From contig NC_030996.1 of the NCBI RefSeq assembly GCF_000149955.1, positions 1,629,467 through 1,693,466 on the forward strand: a DNA stretch of 64,000 bases, written 5' to 3'. The first letter of the stretch is position 1, and each line of letters opens with the position of its first letter. Shown here one piece after another: positions 46,654 to 58,397 of the stretch. The notes below the pieces were generated by a model. The model was not told the origin of the DNA. It saw only the letters and a program-made list of their open reading frames with translations, and did not search any database. The DNA is from Fusarium oxysporum f. sp. lycopersici 4287 (lineage: Eukaryota; Ascomycota; Sordariomycetes; Hypocreales; Nectriaceae). Made by a program: the position numbers and the translations under genes.

Positions 46654-47767
46654 ATGCCTATCCCTACCATGAACGACTCCATCTCTGAATCTTCTGTGCA
46701 CAAATCTTCTATCCCCACTAAAGTCGAGATGAGCCAGAATGAAAAGTACAGTGAGGCTCCGAGTGAACCGCCCACTATTCCTCCCCCGCCTGAGCAGTAT
46801 GCTTGGAGTCGAGTGAGAGAGTACTGCCAAGATGCCTTTTCAGAATTCTTTGGTACTTTCATTCTTCTTCTCTTTGGTGACGGTGTCGTTGCTCAGGTTG
46901 TTCTCAGTCGAGGAACCAAGGGTGATTACCAGAGTATCTCGTGGGGATGGGGGTAAGTCGTTATTGCCGCGGCCAATTGAGCCCATACTGACATGAATCA
47001 GTCTCGGTGTCATGCTTGGAGTATACGTTGGCGGTAAATCAGGTGGTCACTTGAACCCAGCCGTCACTCTCGCCAACTGTATATTCAGAGGTCATCCCTG
47101 GAGAAAGTTCCCTGTGTATGCCGTCGCCCAAGTCCTTGGAGCCATGTGTGCTGCTGCCGTCGTGTATGGCAACTACAAGTCTGCCTTTGATGCTTATGAA
47201 GGCGGTCCAGGAATTCGAACAGTGATTGGCGAGAATGCAACCGCTGGTGTCTTCTGCACATATCCCGCGGAATTCATGACACGCACTGGCATGTTCTTCT
47301 CTGAATTCATCGCCAGCACGATTTTGCAGTTTGTCATTTTCGCTATGGCTGATAGCGCTAACATCGGTGCTGGTCCTTTGATGCCACTTGGCTTGTTCTT
47401 CTTGATCTTTGGAATTGGTGCTTGCTTTGGTTGGGAGACTGGTTATGCCATCAACTTGGCTCGTGATTTTGGACCTCGTCTGGTTTCGTACATGATCGGG
47501 TATGGAAGTGAGGTTTGGTCTGCAGGCGGGTACTACTTCTGGGTGAGTCCAACAACAATACCTCGACTGTCAATATCAACTGACGGTGAAATCCAGATCC
47601 CCATGGTGGCGCCCTTCATGGGATGTGCTTTCGGTGGCCTTCTGTATGATGTCTTTATCTATACAGGACCCAGTCCGATCAACACACCAGGCATGGGTCT
47701 CCCACGTCTCTTGAGCCCTCGACGCTCGACGTGGTCCAACACTTACAGTGCTTCCTCTCCCGTATAG
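46654..47767 (+). CDS. Aquaglyceroporin (MIP family)
   Basis: Three exons: 46654-46952, 47002-47542, 47597-47767, giving 336 aa. A polar cytosolic N-terminus of about 65 residues precedes six membrane helices beginning at FSEFFGTFILLLFGDGVVAQ. The first pore loop has GHLNPAVTL. The second has INLARDFGPR, that is NLA in place of NPA followed by Arg-Asp, the Asp marking glycerol-conducting members. NLA in the second loop is also known from yeast Fps1. The C-terminus is short and Ser/Arg-rich. The protein would let glycerol cross the plasma membrane. It is divergent from glycerol kinase and upstream of the mitochondrial glycerol-3-phosphate dehydrogenase on the same strand, which supports a glycerol-uptake role. 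Confidence 0.94.
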
Positions 47768-49580
47768 GCGCGCTCGATCCTTGAAAATCTGAGTGCTTTC
47801 GTGGTGAGGGCGAAGTGTGCGAGACCGTAGACGATGGTTGAAATTCGCGTCGTGAGATGCAGAGACATGGCCTAAACAGTGGCGCTAAAATGGCAGATTC
47901 TTCTCTCGAGGAGCAACGAGCCTAGCATACGAGAATGGCGTTCGTGTTCATCTTTTTTTGTTGCTTGTTTGCGGCGGTGGTGTTGAGTGACTCGTTGATA
48001 GCGTAGATAATAAGCTCATGCTATTACTCAACGTTCTCAAATGACCGTGATCGGTAAACGACAATAACAGAATGCAATCGTGTTTGTCTAAATTTATACG
48101 CTGTCAGCATTCCGTGATAGCAAAAGCAATCTTCTTTGTCGAAGAAGGGGTGTCTGTGATGGATTGGTATCGCGTCAATGCCATAGATTTGAGCAAGGTA
48201 CCTGGGGAAGATGGTATAAGAAGCGTAAGACCTCGAACAAAGATGGTAAAAAACTCGAATCAACTTCATGAAGGCATATAGTAATGAGTTCCTACCTTTG
48301 ACCGAGATTTGCATATCTTGATCAGAGGTCAAATCTCTGTGCAGCCCGCGGGCGCCGTGTTGGTTGTGTTGCTGATGGCTCGAACGAGGCACTCACCAAT
48401 GACTGTCGCCGCTAACGGTCAGCCACCAACCCTAGACCTTCAGCACTCTCAACTTCTCGATCCATCTGTGTCGGCACAACAGCACTGTGAACCTTGAAAT
48501 GAGCTCAAAAATGCATCGTCAATTTCTAGCACTCATAAGTACAGAAGTTGCATACAATCGTATGTTTGCAATAGTGTGCGAGCTGGACATGTTGTCAGTT
48601 GTATGTCTTTCAGCCCTCAAGCCATCACGACACAACATCCACCAGTCAAATCACGGTATGACTGTCTTTCGCCTTCTGATTAGTGGAACAATTTGTCAGT
48701 CAAGCCGGACAAAGAACAACACATACAGAGAAGACATGCAATTCAAGCAAATGGCATAGTATTTCCCGCATCGTTTAACCAGAAAACTCATGACCTCTTG
48801 AACCTTTTGACTCTCACCCCAAAGTCTAGAACCTCGGGCTTCCCCTCCCCGACAGTGGGGGCAGCACATGTAACTCTCCGCACGTCGGCGCGGCTCATTA
48901 TTAATCCAGGTATTGGCTATTCCATTCTCGGTCGCGTTCGGGCTTTAGCTTCGGGGTCTGCATACCGAGCTGCATAAGACCAGGGGTAAAGTCTCCATGT
49001 CGACGTCAGCTTCTCGGTGTTTTCGCCCCGACATGCATTAATGACCCTGAGGCTCAGGACCTCCCGGAATTCCTCTTTGAGCCATATGACCCAGCTCGCG
49101 ACGTTTATTGCACCGTTTTGCATCTCGCTTGCGGGTCAGATGCTTTGAGTAATTCGGGCATTCTTGGAATCAAACAGAGACAGATGATGCATTGCATAGC
49201 CTAATTCTGGGTCTGAACCCCCAAACTTTCGCTTTGCTTCTCATGTGCCAGTCCCGGCGCCCTCATAAAAACTTGTTAAAACCTAAGCAATCCATGATAT
49301 CAGAATCACTTTCGCAGACCCATTTCCAACTCCGCTAATTTATGGAAACTCTCTCTCCATTCTCCATGATCATCGCGCTTCGATTTACTTCTTATAAACC
49401 CCAAAGCCTAACTCTCTTTTTTTATTCTATCTGATCTTTGTTCCCCAGACCCAGACTCTCCATCTTTTCTCCAATCTCCCTCCCCCAAGCTTTTACACCG
49501 AAAAAAAGCTTTGCGCGGAAACAGTCGCTCCCGGCGCACCAACACCCCCAAACACCCAACACCACACACATACACACAAG
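47768..49580. other. Intergenic, promoter of the G3P dehydrogenase
   Basis: About 1.8 kb. Short frames without recognisable content occur. The last 250 bases (CT- and CA-rich, including CACACACATACACACA just before the ATG) look like a transcribed leader and core promoter. Confidence 0.5.
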
Positions 49581-51683
49581 ATGCAGCAAAGATTACGGTC
49601 GCTCAAGCGCCCTCTGCTCCTCGCAGCAGCAGCCACAACAACAGTAACCCTCGGAGGAGCATACTACGCCTCCCGCAACAAGACACACGTCGTCGACAAG
49701 CCCCTCGTCCCGCTCAAGCGTGATGAGAAGAACCGCATTGTTCCCCCTACATTCAACGCCACAAAGACCCGCGCATCACAACTCGCCGAGCTGCGTCGCA
49801 GCGGCGAAGACACAGAATACGATCTTCTCATCATCGGAGGCGGCGCTACAGGAACTGGTATCGCTGTTGACGCCATCACCCGTGGCCTCAAAGTCGCTCT
49901 TGTGGAGCGCGATGATTTCTCTTCTGGCACAAGCTCAAAGAGCACAAAGCTCGTTCACGGTGGTGTGCGATATCTAGAAAAGGCTGTTTGGAACCTTGAC
50001 TATGGTCAATTGCAGCTTGTCATGGAAGCTCTTCGTGAGCGCAAGACATTCCTCAACATTGCGCCTCACTTGTCAAGCTCATTGCCAATTCTACTACCCC
50101 TCCAAAAATGGTGGGAGGCGCCCTACTTCTGGGCCGGTACCAAGGCCTACGATCTTCTCGCTGGATCGCAAGGTCTTGAGAGCTCATACTACATGAGCAA
50201 GAACAAGGCCCTTGAGGCATTCCCTCTCTTGCGACGGGAGAACATGGTTGGCGCGCTGGTGTACTACGATGGCCAGCACAATGACTCTCGAATGAACGTC
50301 GCTCTCGCTCTGACTGCTTCTCACTACGGCGCTACTGTTCTCAACCACGTTGAGGTAACTGGCCTTGAGAAGGATGCGAATGGCAAGATCATGGGCGCTC
50401 AAGTGCGCGATGTCCTCGCTTCCAAGAACGGTGATGCCGCTGGCGCTCAGCCTTTCAAGGTCCGCGCCAAGGGTGTCGTCAACGCAACCGGTCCCTTCAC
50501 CGATGCCATTCACCAAATGGATGACCCCTCTCGCAAGCCCATTGTCGCTCCCGCTTCAGGTGTGCACATCATGCTTCCCAAGGAGATCTGCCCCAACGGT
50601 CTTGGCCTTCTCGACGCTGCCACCTCAGATGGTCGTGTCATCTTCGTTCTCCCCTGGCAGGGATACACTCTCGCTGGTACCACCGACAACCCATGCGAAG
50701 TTGAGGCTGCGCCTGTTGCTCAACAGCAGGATGTTGACTTTATCCTCAAGGAAGTCAGCAAGCTTCTGACACCCGAATCTGTTCTGTCGCGCAAGGATGT
50801 TCTCGCTGCCTGGTCTGGTAAGTCGCATCATCTCAATTGACCTGACCCCGAACACTTCTAACAATTTACAGGCATCCGACCTCTCGTCAAGAACCCCAAC
50901 GCCAAGAACACCGAGTCCCTCGTCCGAAGCCATCTCATCACCACCTCCCCCTCCGGTCTCCTGACCTGCGCTGGTGGCAAGTGGACCACCTACCGTGAAA
51001 TGGCCGAGGACACCGTCAACGAGGCCATCAAGCTCTTCGACCTCAAGCCCCAAGCCGTGGCTCTTCCCGACATCAGCGGCGCCGGCGCTTCCGGCTTCAC
51101 CACCCGTGGCGTTTGCTGCACGCGCAACGTTCCTCTCATCGGCGCCCACGGATACTCCACATCTCTCGCCTCTCAATTGATGGAGGTCTACAACATCGAC
51201 GCTGACATTGCTGATCATCTCGCTCACAACTACGGTGATCGCGCCTGGACTCTTCTCTCCATCTCTCCCTCCCTTAACACCCGTCTTGTCTCCTCTCTTC
51301 CCTTCATCGAGGCTGAGGTCTCTCACGGCATTCGCTCCGAAGCCGCCTGCACCATCCCCGACATCATCGCCCGCCGTACCCGTCTCTCATTCCTCGACTC
51401 CCACAAGGCTCTTGAGGCTCTTCCCCGCGTCCTCGACATCGCCTCCACTGAACTCCAATGGAGTGCTGCCCGCAAGGAGCAGGAGAAGGCTGATGCTATC
51501 AAGTTCCTCGCCTCTATGGGTCTTGAGCAGCAGACCGATGCGCCCGTGCAGGCCTCCCAGGAGGAGAAGATGCCCGTACGCAGCATTGAGCACTCACCCC
51601 GCCCCACCCGCGTCGGTGGTCTTGATGTCGACCTGAACGGTCTTGGTGGTACCGGCTCTTACAGCAAGTCGCGCGACGACTAG
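49581..51683 (+). CDS. GUT2: FAD-dependent glycerol-3-phosphate dehydrogenase, mitochondrial
   Basis: Two exons, 49581-50817 and 50872-51683, giving 682 aa. The start MQQRLRSLKRPLLLAAAATT is basic and Ala-rich, then hydrophobic, fitting a mitochondrial presequence with inner-membrane anchor. The FAD-binding motif is DLLIIGGGATGTGIAVDA (about residue 82), followed by SSGTSSKSTKLVHGGVRYLE, typical of GlpD/GUT2 enzymes. Later come FVLPWQGYTLAGTTD and CAGGKWTTYREMAED. The C-terminal domain is complete. It oxidises glycerol 3-phosphate to DHAP on the outer face of the inner membrane and passes electrons to ubiquinone. With the aquaglyceroporin and kinase it completes a glycerol catabolic set. Length and motifs are normal, so this copy looks functional. 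Confidence 0.96.
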
Positions 51684-52184
51684 ATGAGCATTTCATTTTT
51701 AGAGATAGCATGTAGCATATAGAGATTCCCGGCATTGGTTGTGTTACACTAAAAGCATGGCGCATAGATGCAGGATTGGGCTGGGATTGGACAAGGCGTC
51801 ACGGATTTCCTTGATAACTATATATTTTAATGAACTTTCATGATCATCTTCATCTTCAAGTTAAATCCCTCCGGTGTTGTGGTCTATTCATCCACGTGTT
51901 AACCACGTCTACACTCGAGTTAATACCTCCATGCCCGCTGATCAATTGGAGATTATCCCCGCAATTAAATCCTGTTTAGAAAATCCCCATCGGATCGTCG
52001 ATGATTTCCTGCATCTCCATAAAATGAGGCTCCATTACATCAGGACCCATCTGGAGCCCCAGACTAAACATGCATCATGGCCTGGAGATAGATGACGTAG
52101 CAGTTCCGTAACCATGGGTCATGTACGTAACGTCCTAAATCCTACGAGTGTGACTCCGATACCGCAGCCGACTTCGTGATGGGA
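51684..52184. other. Intergenic, nothing seen
   Basis: About 500 bases between the 3' end of GUT2 and the decayed orphan gene on the other strand. Confidence 0.45.
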
Positions 52185-52982
52185 TTAAATAGCAGAAACT
52201 GGAAGAGGCGGTACAGGGTGTTGAAACGTCCTGGCCATCTTGGCCGCCTGAGCCGTACCATACGAGACATCAATGACACTGTTTGGAATTGCGCTAAGAT
52301 CAAGCTCGAAAGTGAGCTCTGGAGCACTTGAGACATTGGTGTCCGTACTGCGCTGTCCCTGTTGGTCGTCACCAGTCTGTCAAACACTAGTTATGTACGG
52401 TTTGAACGTGTCCAATGTATCGTTGGTATTATTTATCTGGAATTGCACACCCAAGGCCTGATCATTGCTTCAGTTGTTGACCTTGACAGGTACTAACTAC
52501 GTCGGTCGTCTCGGGGTGTAGCTTATGCTCCTGTGAAAGTTCAGTCTGGGAAAGGAGGCAGAGGGGACTTGTCTTGACTCACCACCGGCGGGCTCAGCCC
52601 TGGAGAATCCGACATTAGCACCAAGTGATGATGAGCTTGCTGCCGTGACGGAGGTTGTGTTGTCAGCCGTCCCAGGCTGAGTGTGCGACCACAATCCACT
52701 GGCCAGAGTTTTCTTGTCCGAGACGCTTGATGGGGACCCAGACCAACTTCTGATGGTTGAGTTGTCCACGGGGGACATACCACTTATGCGTAAGCCCGTC
52801 ATGGAGCTGTCGTTTGGATCGTTGCCCTGGGACATGACTGATACAGCCGATGCCTGCAAGAGGCAATTCTTCTGTAGAGCCCGCAAAGCCACACGGGAAT
52901 AGCTAGTAGTAGCGTTCGGGTCCAATGACAAAGCCAAGCCTGAAGCATATTGGTTTCTTAATCCATGCCACGAGGGAGTCCT
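52185..52982 (-). pseudogene. 5'-truncated relative of the orphan gene at 56150-57132
   Basis: Segments can be aligned by eye with the orphan gene at 56150-57132. GLALSLDPNATTSYSRVALRAL corresponds to DLVLSLAPSTPIKLYRVTLRAL, followed in both by an Asp/Ser-rich stretch with WSGS and TSVT. A last part, ELTFELDLSAIPNSVIDV, corresponds to QLNFELVIWAMPERFISL, and MARTFQHP to IVRTFKVL. Exon borders (for example donor after about 52575, acceptor before 52461, stop at 52185-52187) can be guessed, but no start codon or first exon is found. The open frame upstream is closed by a TGA at 52983-52985, and the next gene's stop is only about 50 bases away. Most likely a decayed tandem copy. Confidence 0.5.
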
Positions 52983-53031
52983 TCAAGATGGTCTCGTGGT
53001 AACCTGTCACATAGGTTCTTGGCGACTGGGC

Positions 53032-54194
53032 TCAATCCCCTGACAATCGCGAGGTGATATCGAGCAGTACAGCGTCTTTTATCTTGGCAACAGACTCATC
53101 GCTAACTTGTCCCTCTTGAATAAAAGAAAGTTGATGATCTAATTGACTTATATCCTCACGCAGCTCTGCCAGTTCATTGCCAACGCTCTCCTCGAATTCT
53201 TGTGTATTCTTCTCGACCGCTGTCTCGAGGGCTCCAAAGCTATGGTGTATATCTTGTTGCGACTTGTCGAAGGCTTTGTATTGTTCTTGGAGCTTGGCTA
53301 CGGTTTCCCGTAGTTCCTGGTTTTCCTTCTCCAAGAATGCAATGCGCTTCCAGTCTGTGGCTTTTGCTTGCTTGAGCATCTGGAGCTCAGCCCAAATCAG
53401 GGCAATTTCTTCAGCACGTTCGGTCTCAGTATCTTGTCGCGGACGCTTTCTGTCAGGCTTGTGGTCGATCGGGGGCGGGGGCGGGGGCGGGGGTTCGGTT
53501 TCTTCGTATGACGGTGGTGCAAGCGTTTCATCTGCACCAAGCTGGACAATCTTTGCTCCAAGACCGGCATACATGCTAGCCAGTTGAAAGCGGCTGCTGG
53601 AAGCTGTCTTGAAAAAACCCTGGCTGACTGCGTCGCTGACTGACTGGAGTTTAGGAGATGCATTGCGCGCCTCGATATAGACGGTGAAAGCGGTTGCTCG
53701 AGAAAACTCGCGAATGGCATCGAGCACAACACCTGACCGTGCTCGACCTGCTGGGCATATTGGCTCGAGAGCAGGAGTAGGGACAAGGATGTCAAGATGG
53801 CGGTTCAGTTGGAAACGCAGGCCAAGAGCTGGGGACTTGAACTCTTGCTCCACCTCACTAGAGACGGTCGGATTTTTAACGACATCGAGAGAGATAACGG
53901 AGGAAGCACAGGCTCGAAGTGTTACATCGGATGTGTTGTCAAGGCCTTTGAGCTTGAGGGGAATGTGTATGTCGAAGAGAGAACCTTTCGAATCGAATCG
54001 AGCTGTCAACGTAATAGAGCTGACTTTGGGATCGGGTTTGGCCAGAATACGAGTCGTGCGATCTGACTGCCAAATGTGTTATTGGAAATTCAATAGGGCT
54101 GAGAACTGACGCGGAGCCTTACCCCGTGATCAGACTGCCACTCGATGACAGCGCGGGCAGTAAAATGGACGTCAAGGCATGGTGAAGTCGACAT
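53032..54194 (-). CDS. Orphan protein with arrestin-like N-terminal half and coiled-coil C-terminus
   Basis: Two exons, 54194-54123 and 54066-53032, giving 368 aa. The phase-0 intron has a GTAAGG donor and GGCAG acceptor. The first about 180 residues alternate short beta-like strands (ITLTARFDS, LFDIHIPLKLKG), resembling the beta-sandwich look of arrestin-type proteins, though no diagnostic motif is present. A PPPPPPPP run (encoded by a GGGGGC repeat at 53467-53491) and a basic KPDRKRPRQ stretch come next. Then follow about 130 residues of strong heptad pattern (EIALIWAELQMLKQAK, KENQELRETVAKLQEQ and onward), a coiled coil. Function unknown; multimerisation is likely. Its neighbours on the same strand are another orphan gene and its decayed copy. 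Confidence 0.7.
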
Positions 54195-56149
54195 TCCTGC
54201 AACTAGTTAGTTTTACAACGTGATGGAACTTGCCTGCGTAAGCTTCGCACCAAGCCGTGCCAAAACGCGCGCGACCAGAAGAGGGTGAGCTTCGCTGCAC
54301 AGGCAATCTCTAATCTCCAGCGCGCTGCGAGACCAGAGATCCCTTCTACAGACCCCGGTTGTTCCAGCAAAGGAGGCGCGAAACGCACTCGTTTGAAGGG
54401 TACAAGTCGGAATTTTATGACGGTCTGTAGTGCGATTTACCGCCTCTCCTTGGACGCGGCGAGTTGGCAGGGCGTAGTTGGAGAGAGTTGAATGATGGGA
54501 GAAGAAAACATTGCGACGCTGCTGGGTTGAACATGCGTGCGTGATGGAGCGAGCGTGAATGAACAGTTGATTGTGGATGCTGTCGGTGAATGGAAATGAA
54601 GTGGAGCTGTTCGCTATGGAGAAATAGTTTGTCCGTTGAGCCGATGGATACGGTGGGTCTTGCGATAAGTGCCCCATAGTTTCACTACTCCTCAGGTCAA
54701 GAAGCCTGCTCTTGCGACAACTACTAGCCAGGTCAGTGACCCTCACTCTAAGGTTGATTGACTGTGGGTCAACATACCACAGACACCTGTGAACCCTGTG
54801 ATGCTTGCAAGAAGTGCCCTGACTGAAGCGCTACTGTTGGACAGAATACCTGACAAAAGTTCTGCGAAAACTGCTCAAGCTCGAGCGTCCTCGTATGAGC
54901 GTTTCTAACGTCTTCTGCAAATGTCATAGTGAAAGCGTATATATAAATTGCCTTTTAAGTGCTCAAGTTAATTGGGAGTTTCTAACATCTTTATTTGATA
55001 CATCTTAGTGACATGATGTAATCGTTAACCATTGACTAACAGAACTGCTTGCAAGGAGTAAGTGTTCCTGAAGCCAGCTGCGGGATGGATTTTGTCAACT
55101 TCAGCGAACGGGTGACTGTCTGGATCCTAGCTAAACCTGGGGGTATCGATATCTCTTTTGAATGCATGAAAGGCTTCTCTCCGCCGCTCGCAATACACCA
55201 AGATAACAGCCTAAGTGAGCATGAGTTCTGACAGCTGCATGTGATGTCTGCTCAGGTTTCGCTCGTGAATCTTGGGAGACTCCCAGTCAGCTGTGCCCAA
55301 TGGAAGCTCCGGTGGGGGTCCTCGCCAAGGACAGAGGAACCGAAATCTTACAGCTTTGGAATGAAGGTCTTCGCATCGCAAGAGTTAATCCGATGCTAAA
55401 GCAGAGCCTACTTTCGTCTTGAATGGCATGTAAAAGCCGCTGTCATAGAAATCAGATATAGTGAACACATGCTGACCACAATTGAAATTGCCACTTCTAA
55501 TTGTCACTAATCTATTACCTTACCGGCAAGACTTACTTGACTTCGACTTGAGATGGAGATAGAGATGGAGGGAGTTTTGGACATTCTTCTTGCAGCAGGG
55601 GATATTCAGTTTCGGCATGGATGTAGATTTGTCTTTTGCAGCGCATGGCAATGGATATGTTCTCATCGAATGGCAAATATTGAACCACCAAGAAGCAGTA
55701 GGTCACGAAGGTAATGGTGGAACGAGACAAGCCACAAAGCTATTGCAGGTACTTCGGGAATTAGACACCAACCAAAAGTTAATCCAATTTTGTTTGCGCC
55801 AGCTGCCGGATGATGTTCCAAGATGCCCATACTCGCTGCTCGAGAATGTTGACTTTCAGACCTTTCTTTGGGTTAGATGTTTGAGCTGGATCGGAAGATG
55901 AGACGGCGGGTCAAAAGAGTCAAGGCCTCGATAGTGATACTACCAAGTTGATTCCTGACAAGCCTGGCGGTGGTCTAGAGAGCAATGCGATTGAGAACGG
56001 GGCATGTAGGGCGCATATTAGGTATTTTTGAGACCCAAGAATGAAGACTGTAGTTACAGAGTGTAAGAAACCCGATGATGTGACCAGTGAATGGTAAAGA
56101 ATGATGAGATGTGGTTCCCGTTGGCAACGGCTCCGTGTTGTGGCAGTTC
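54195..56149. other. Long intergenic region with possible exon remnants
   Basis: Nearly 2 kb. On the minus strand, 55750-55910 reads well (a stretch containing LKVNILEQRVWASW and ending QLAQTKLD then a stop), and 55533-55730 gives another open piece, but no start or consistent splicing links them. These may be remains of another gene of the local orphan family or spurious. The region 54195-54750 should hold the promoter of the coiled-coil gene. Confidence 0.4.
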
Positions 56150-57132
56150 TCACGATGGAGTACCGGCCTGAGGAGGACGTAAGACTTTAAACGTTCTTAC
56201 TATCTTAACGGGCTCGGTGCCACCTAGTGAAATGAATCTTTCTGGCATTGCCCATATAACTAATTCGAAGTTGAGTTGACGAGCGGCTATCGGGTCGCCG
56301 GTATGAAGTCCTTCTCCATTGTTGTCAGTCTGTAGTACGGCCGTAATGCGCGGATCAAAAGCCTCTGTTTCATCCTCGGTATCTTCGATCTCAAAACGAA
56401 CATCGAGGATTTCGCCGTTGCTTCGGTTTTCGATCTTGATAGGCGACATATTGAGGGCTTGGGTGTGAAGGAGCATGTAGCTGTCATCTCTACCTAGGGT
56501 GTCGCAGGTGCGTCAACATTGAGAGAGCTTCATATGGTTTCTTGTGAACTTACCCTTGATATCACCGAAACAAGAGACCTTGACGTTAGCGCCCGAAGTC
56601 ACTGAGGTTGCGTTGCCATGTATCGTCGCCTGGGCCTGTGACCAGGAACTGTTCGATAGAGTTGTTCGGCCAGAGGCACACGATACCGACCCAGACCATA
56701 TCGTAAAAGAACTTGTAACGCTGTCAATTAAATCTTCGCCCTCGCTCATTGGACTGGAGCCTCTATCGCTCCCTCTATCGATGATCGCGTCCGCCCAAGG
56801 ATCTGGACCCTCAGTTGGCACTTCTTCCTGTAGAGCGCGAAGGGTTACACGATAGAGCTTGATCGGCGTACTCGGTGCCAATGAAAGTACTAGATCTGAG
56901 CAAGTTAAATTTCAGTTTCACCGTTGACAGAGAGTTCACTGCACTGCTCACCTATCTCGTATGAACTATGAATCGGCGACACACCGTCGTCTACTGAGGC
57001 TATTGCGCAAGGCATCTGGACCGTGCAGGACATGTCGAGCTCCAGATCATCGTAAGTGACCTGCGATGTCGATATGAGCGTCAGGGTTATTGTTTGACTC
57101 CAGCTGTCAGCGGTTTCAGAGTTTGTCGCCAT
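56150..57132 (-). CDS. Orphan protein, paralogue of the decayed gene at 52185-52982
   Basis: Three exons: 57132-56952, 56895-56554, 56493-56150, giving 288 aa from MATNSETADSWSQTITLTLI. Introns have GTGAGC and GTAAGT donors. The protein is predicted mostly beta: ITLTLISTSQVTY, DLVLSLAPSTP, YRVTLRALQEE, FTIWSGSVSC, NFELVIWAMPERF, VRTFKVLRPP. Acidic loops (SEGEDLID, EIEDTEDETEAFD) lie between. No signal peptide or membrane segment is visible. The strand-rich layout is reminiscent of an arrestin-like or immunoglobulin-like fold, but no family was recognised. The existence of a diverged relative close by shows it belongs to a small duplicated family in this locus. Confidence 0.65.
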
Positions 57133-58397
57133 GGCATAGTTGTTAAAGCGGCCGAGGACGTTGGATCCTCTAGCGTCTCGGGTACTTTGCGGCTCCAGGG
57201 ACTTAACTCACTGCGACGTCCGCCAATAAGAGCTCATGAAGGTCAATTCGCGCTATGTGTCAGGCTCTGAGAGCTCACAAGCTTAGGCCTTGAATCCTAA
57301 ACCAAGGTAAGTGATGAGGATGCTTTGACTATCTTGGAACAATTTATGATGAATTTAGTAGACTGATGAGCCAAATGCCTGAGATTATTCATGTTTCTCG
57401 TCGCGTCGTGATTCGGGTGTCAGGGCTTTTGGCAGGTCGAACCGCACTATCTTACAAACGACATCAGTGACCAGATGCAAGAAATAATGCCTGTGGAGAG
57501 GGTAGGGACCTTCTGTATCTGTTTATAATTCTTGCTGCCCACAAGACTAGCACATTGCTGTTGATCAGAAACAGTGGGTAGTTACAAAGCACAAACAACA
57601 CACCTGCTGCCAACGTCGTTGCGTCAAGAAAAGCAGAAGGGTTACTGGGTCAACATCTCATTGGATCGGCATGCTTGGCACAAGCTTCCATGAATTGCGC
57701 AGTGTTTCACATTGAGGCGTTTGATTGGCCTGAGACGGGTATCAGCATAATGTGAGATAAGTTTTATTTGTGGTTGAGAATTGTGGCTGAGGAGAGATAA
57801 TAATCACTACACAGAACGTAGCAAAATGAGTTAGTATCAATATACCAGAGCATCTTAAAATCAGGGGAAAACGCTTTTTAAGACTGAGGAATAATATGCA
57901 TCTAGACGATTACTGTGAATGAATGAAGTGGTGTAGCACAACTGGGCAGGAGCAAATCAGGCTGTCTGTGGGGACATCTGTTTTCCGTCAGTTGTAACTT
58001 GTCACTAAGATGATAACTAACTTATTATAACCTAGGTAAATTTATATAAATATTTAAGAGATTTACTAAATTTATAAAACTTATATAAAATTAATAAAAT
58101 TTTATAAACTTATACTAATTAAGTTATTTTTATTTAATTTATTTAATATTTCCTAAGTTAATACAATCCTTAGACCATTCATCCTAAGTCAAGGCTGCCT
58201 CAGGTACTTGGGCTACCAGGGTCCTCTAGCCACTGCCCTGCCTCTTGCATCTCACTTCCGAAGGTGCAGCCTCGCGGCCTCGACGCGTCCCGTAGCACAC
58301 ACGCCGTTTCCGTTTCTTCTTTTCATCCTCAAGACTTCCGCCATATTAAAGACTCTTCTTCCCGTCGTGTCATAACCCCAACCTTTGGGTCGTCACA
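57133..58397. other. Divergent intergenic region with AT-rich island
   Basis: About 1.26 kb between two divergent genes. Bases 58010-58160 are a nearly pure A/T island (repeated TATAAA/TTTATA words), comparable to the island at 60230-60350. No supported gene. Confidence 0.5.

Noticed and set aside
46654..51683. Considered a bacterial-type glp operon acquired by transfer
   Set aside because: Genes contain typical fungal introns, long leaders and a mitochondrial presequence; ordinary fungal genes that happen to cluster.
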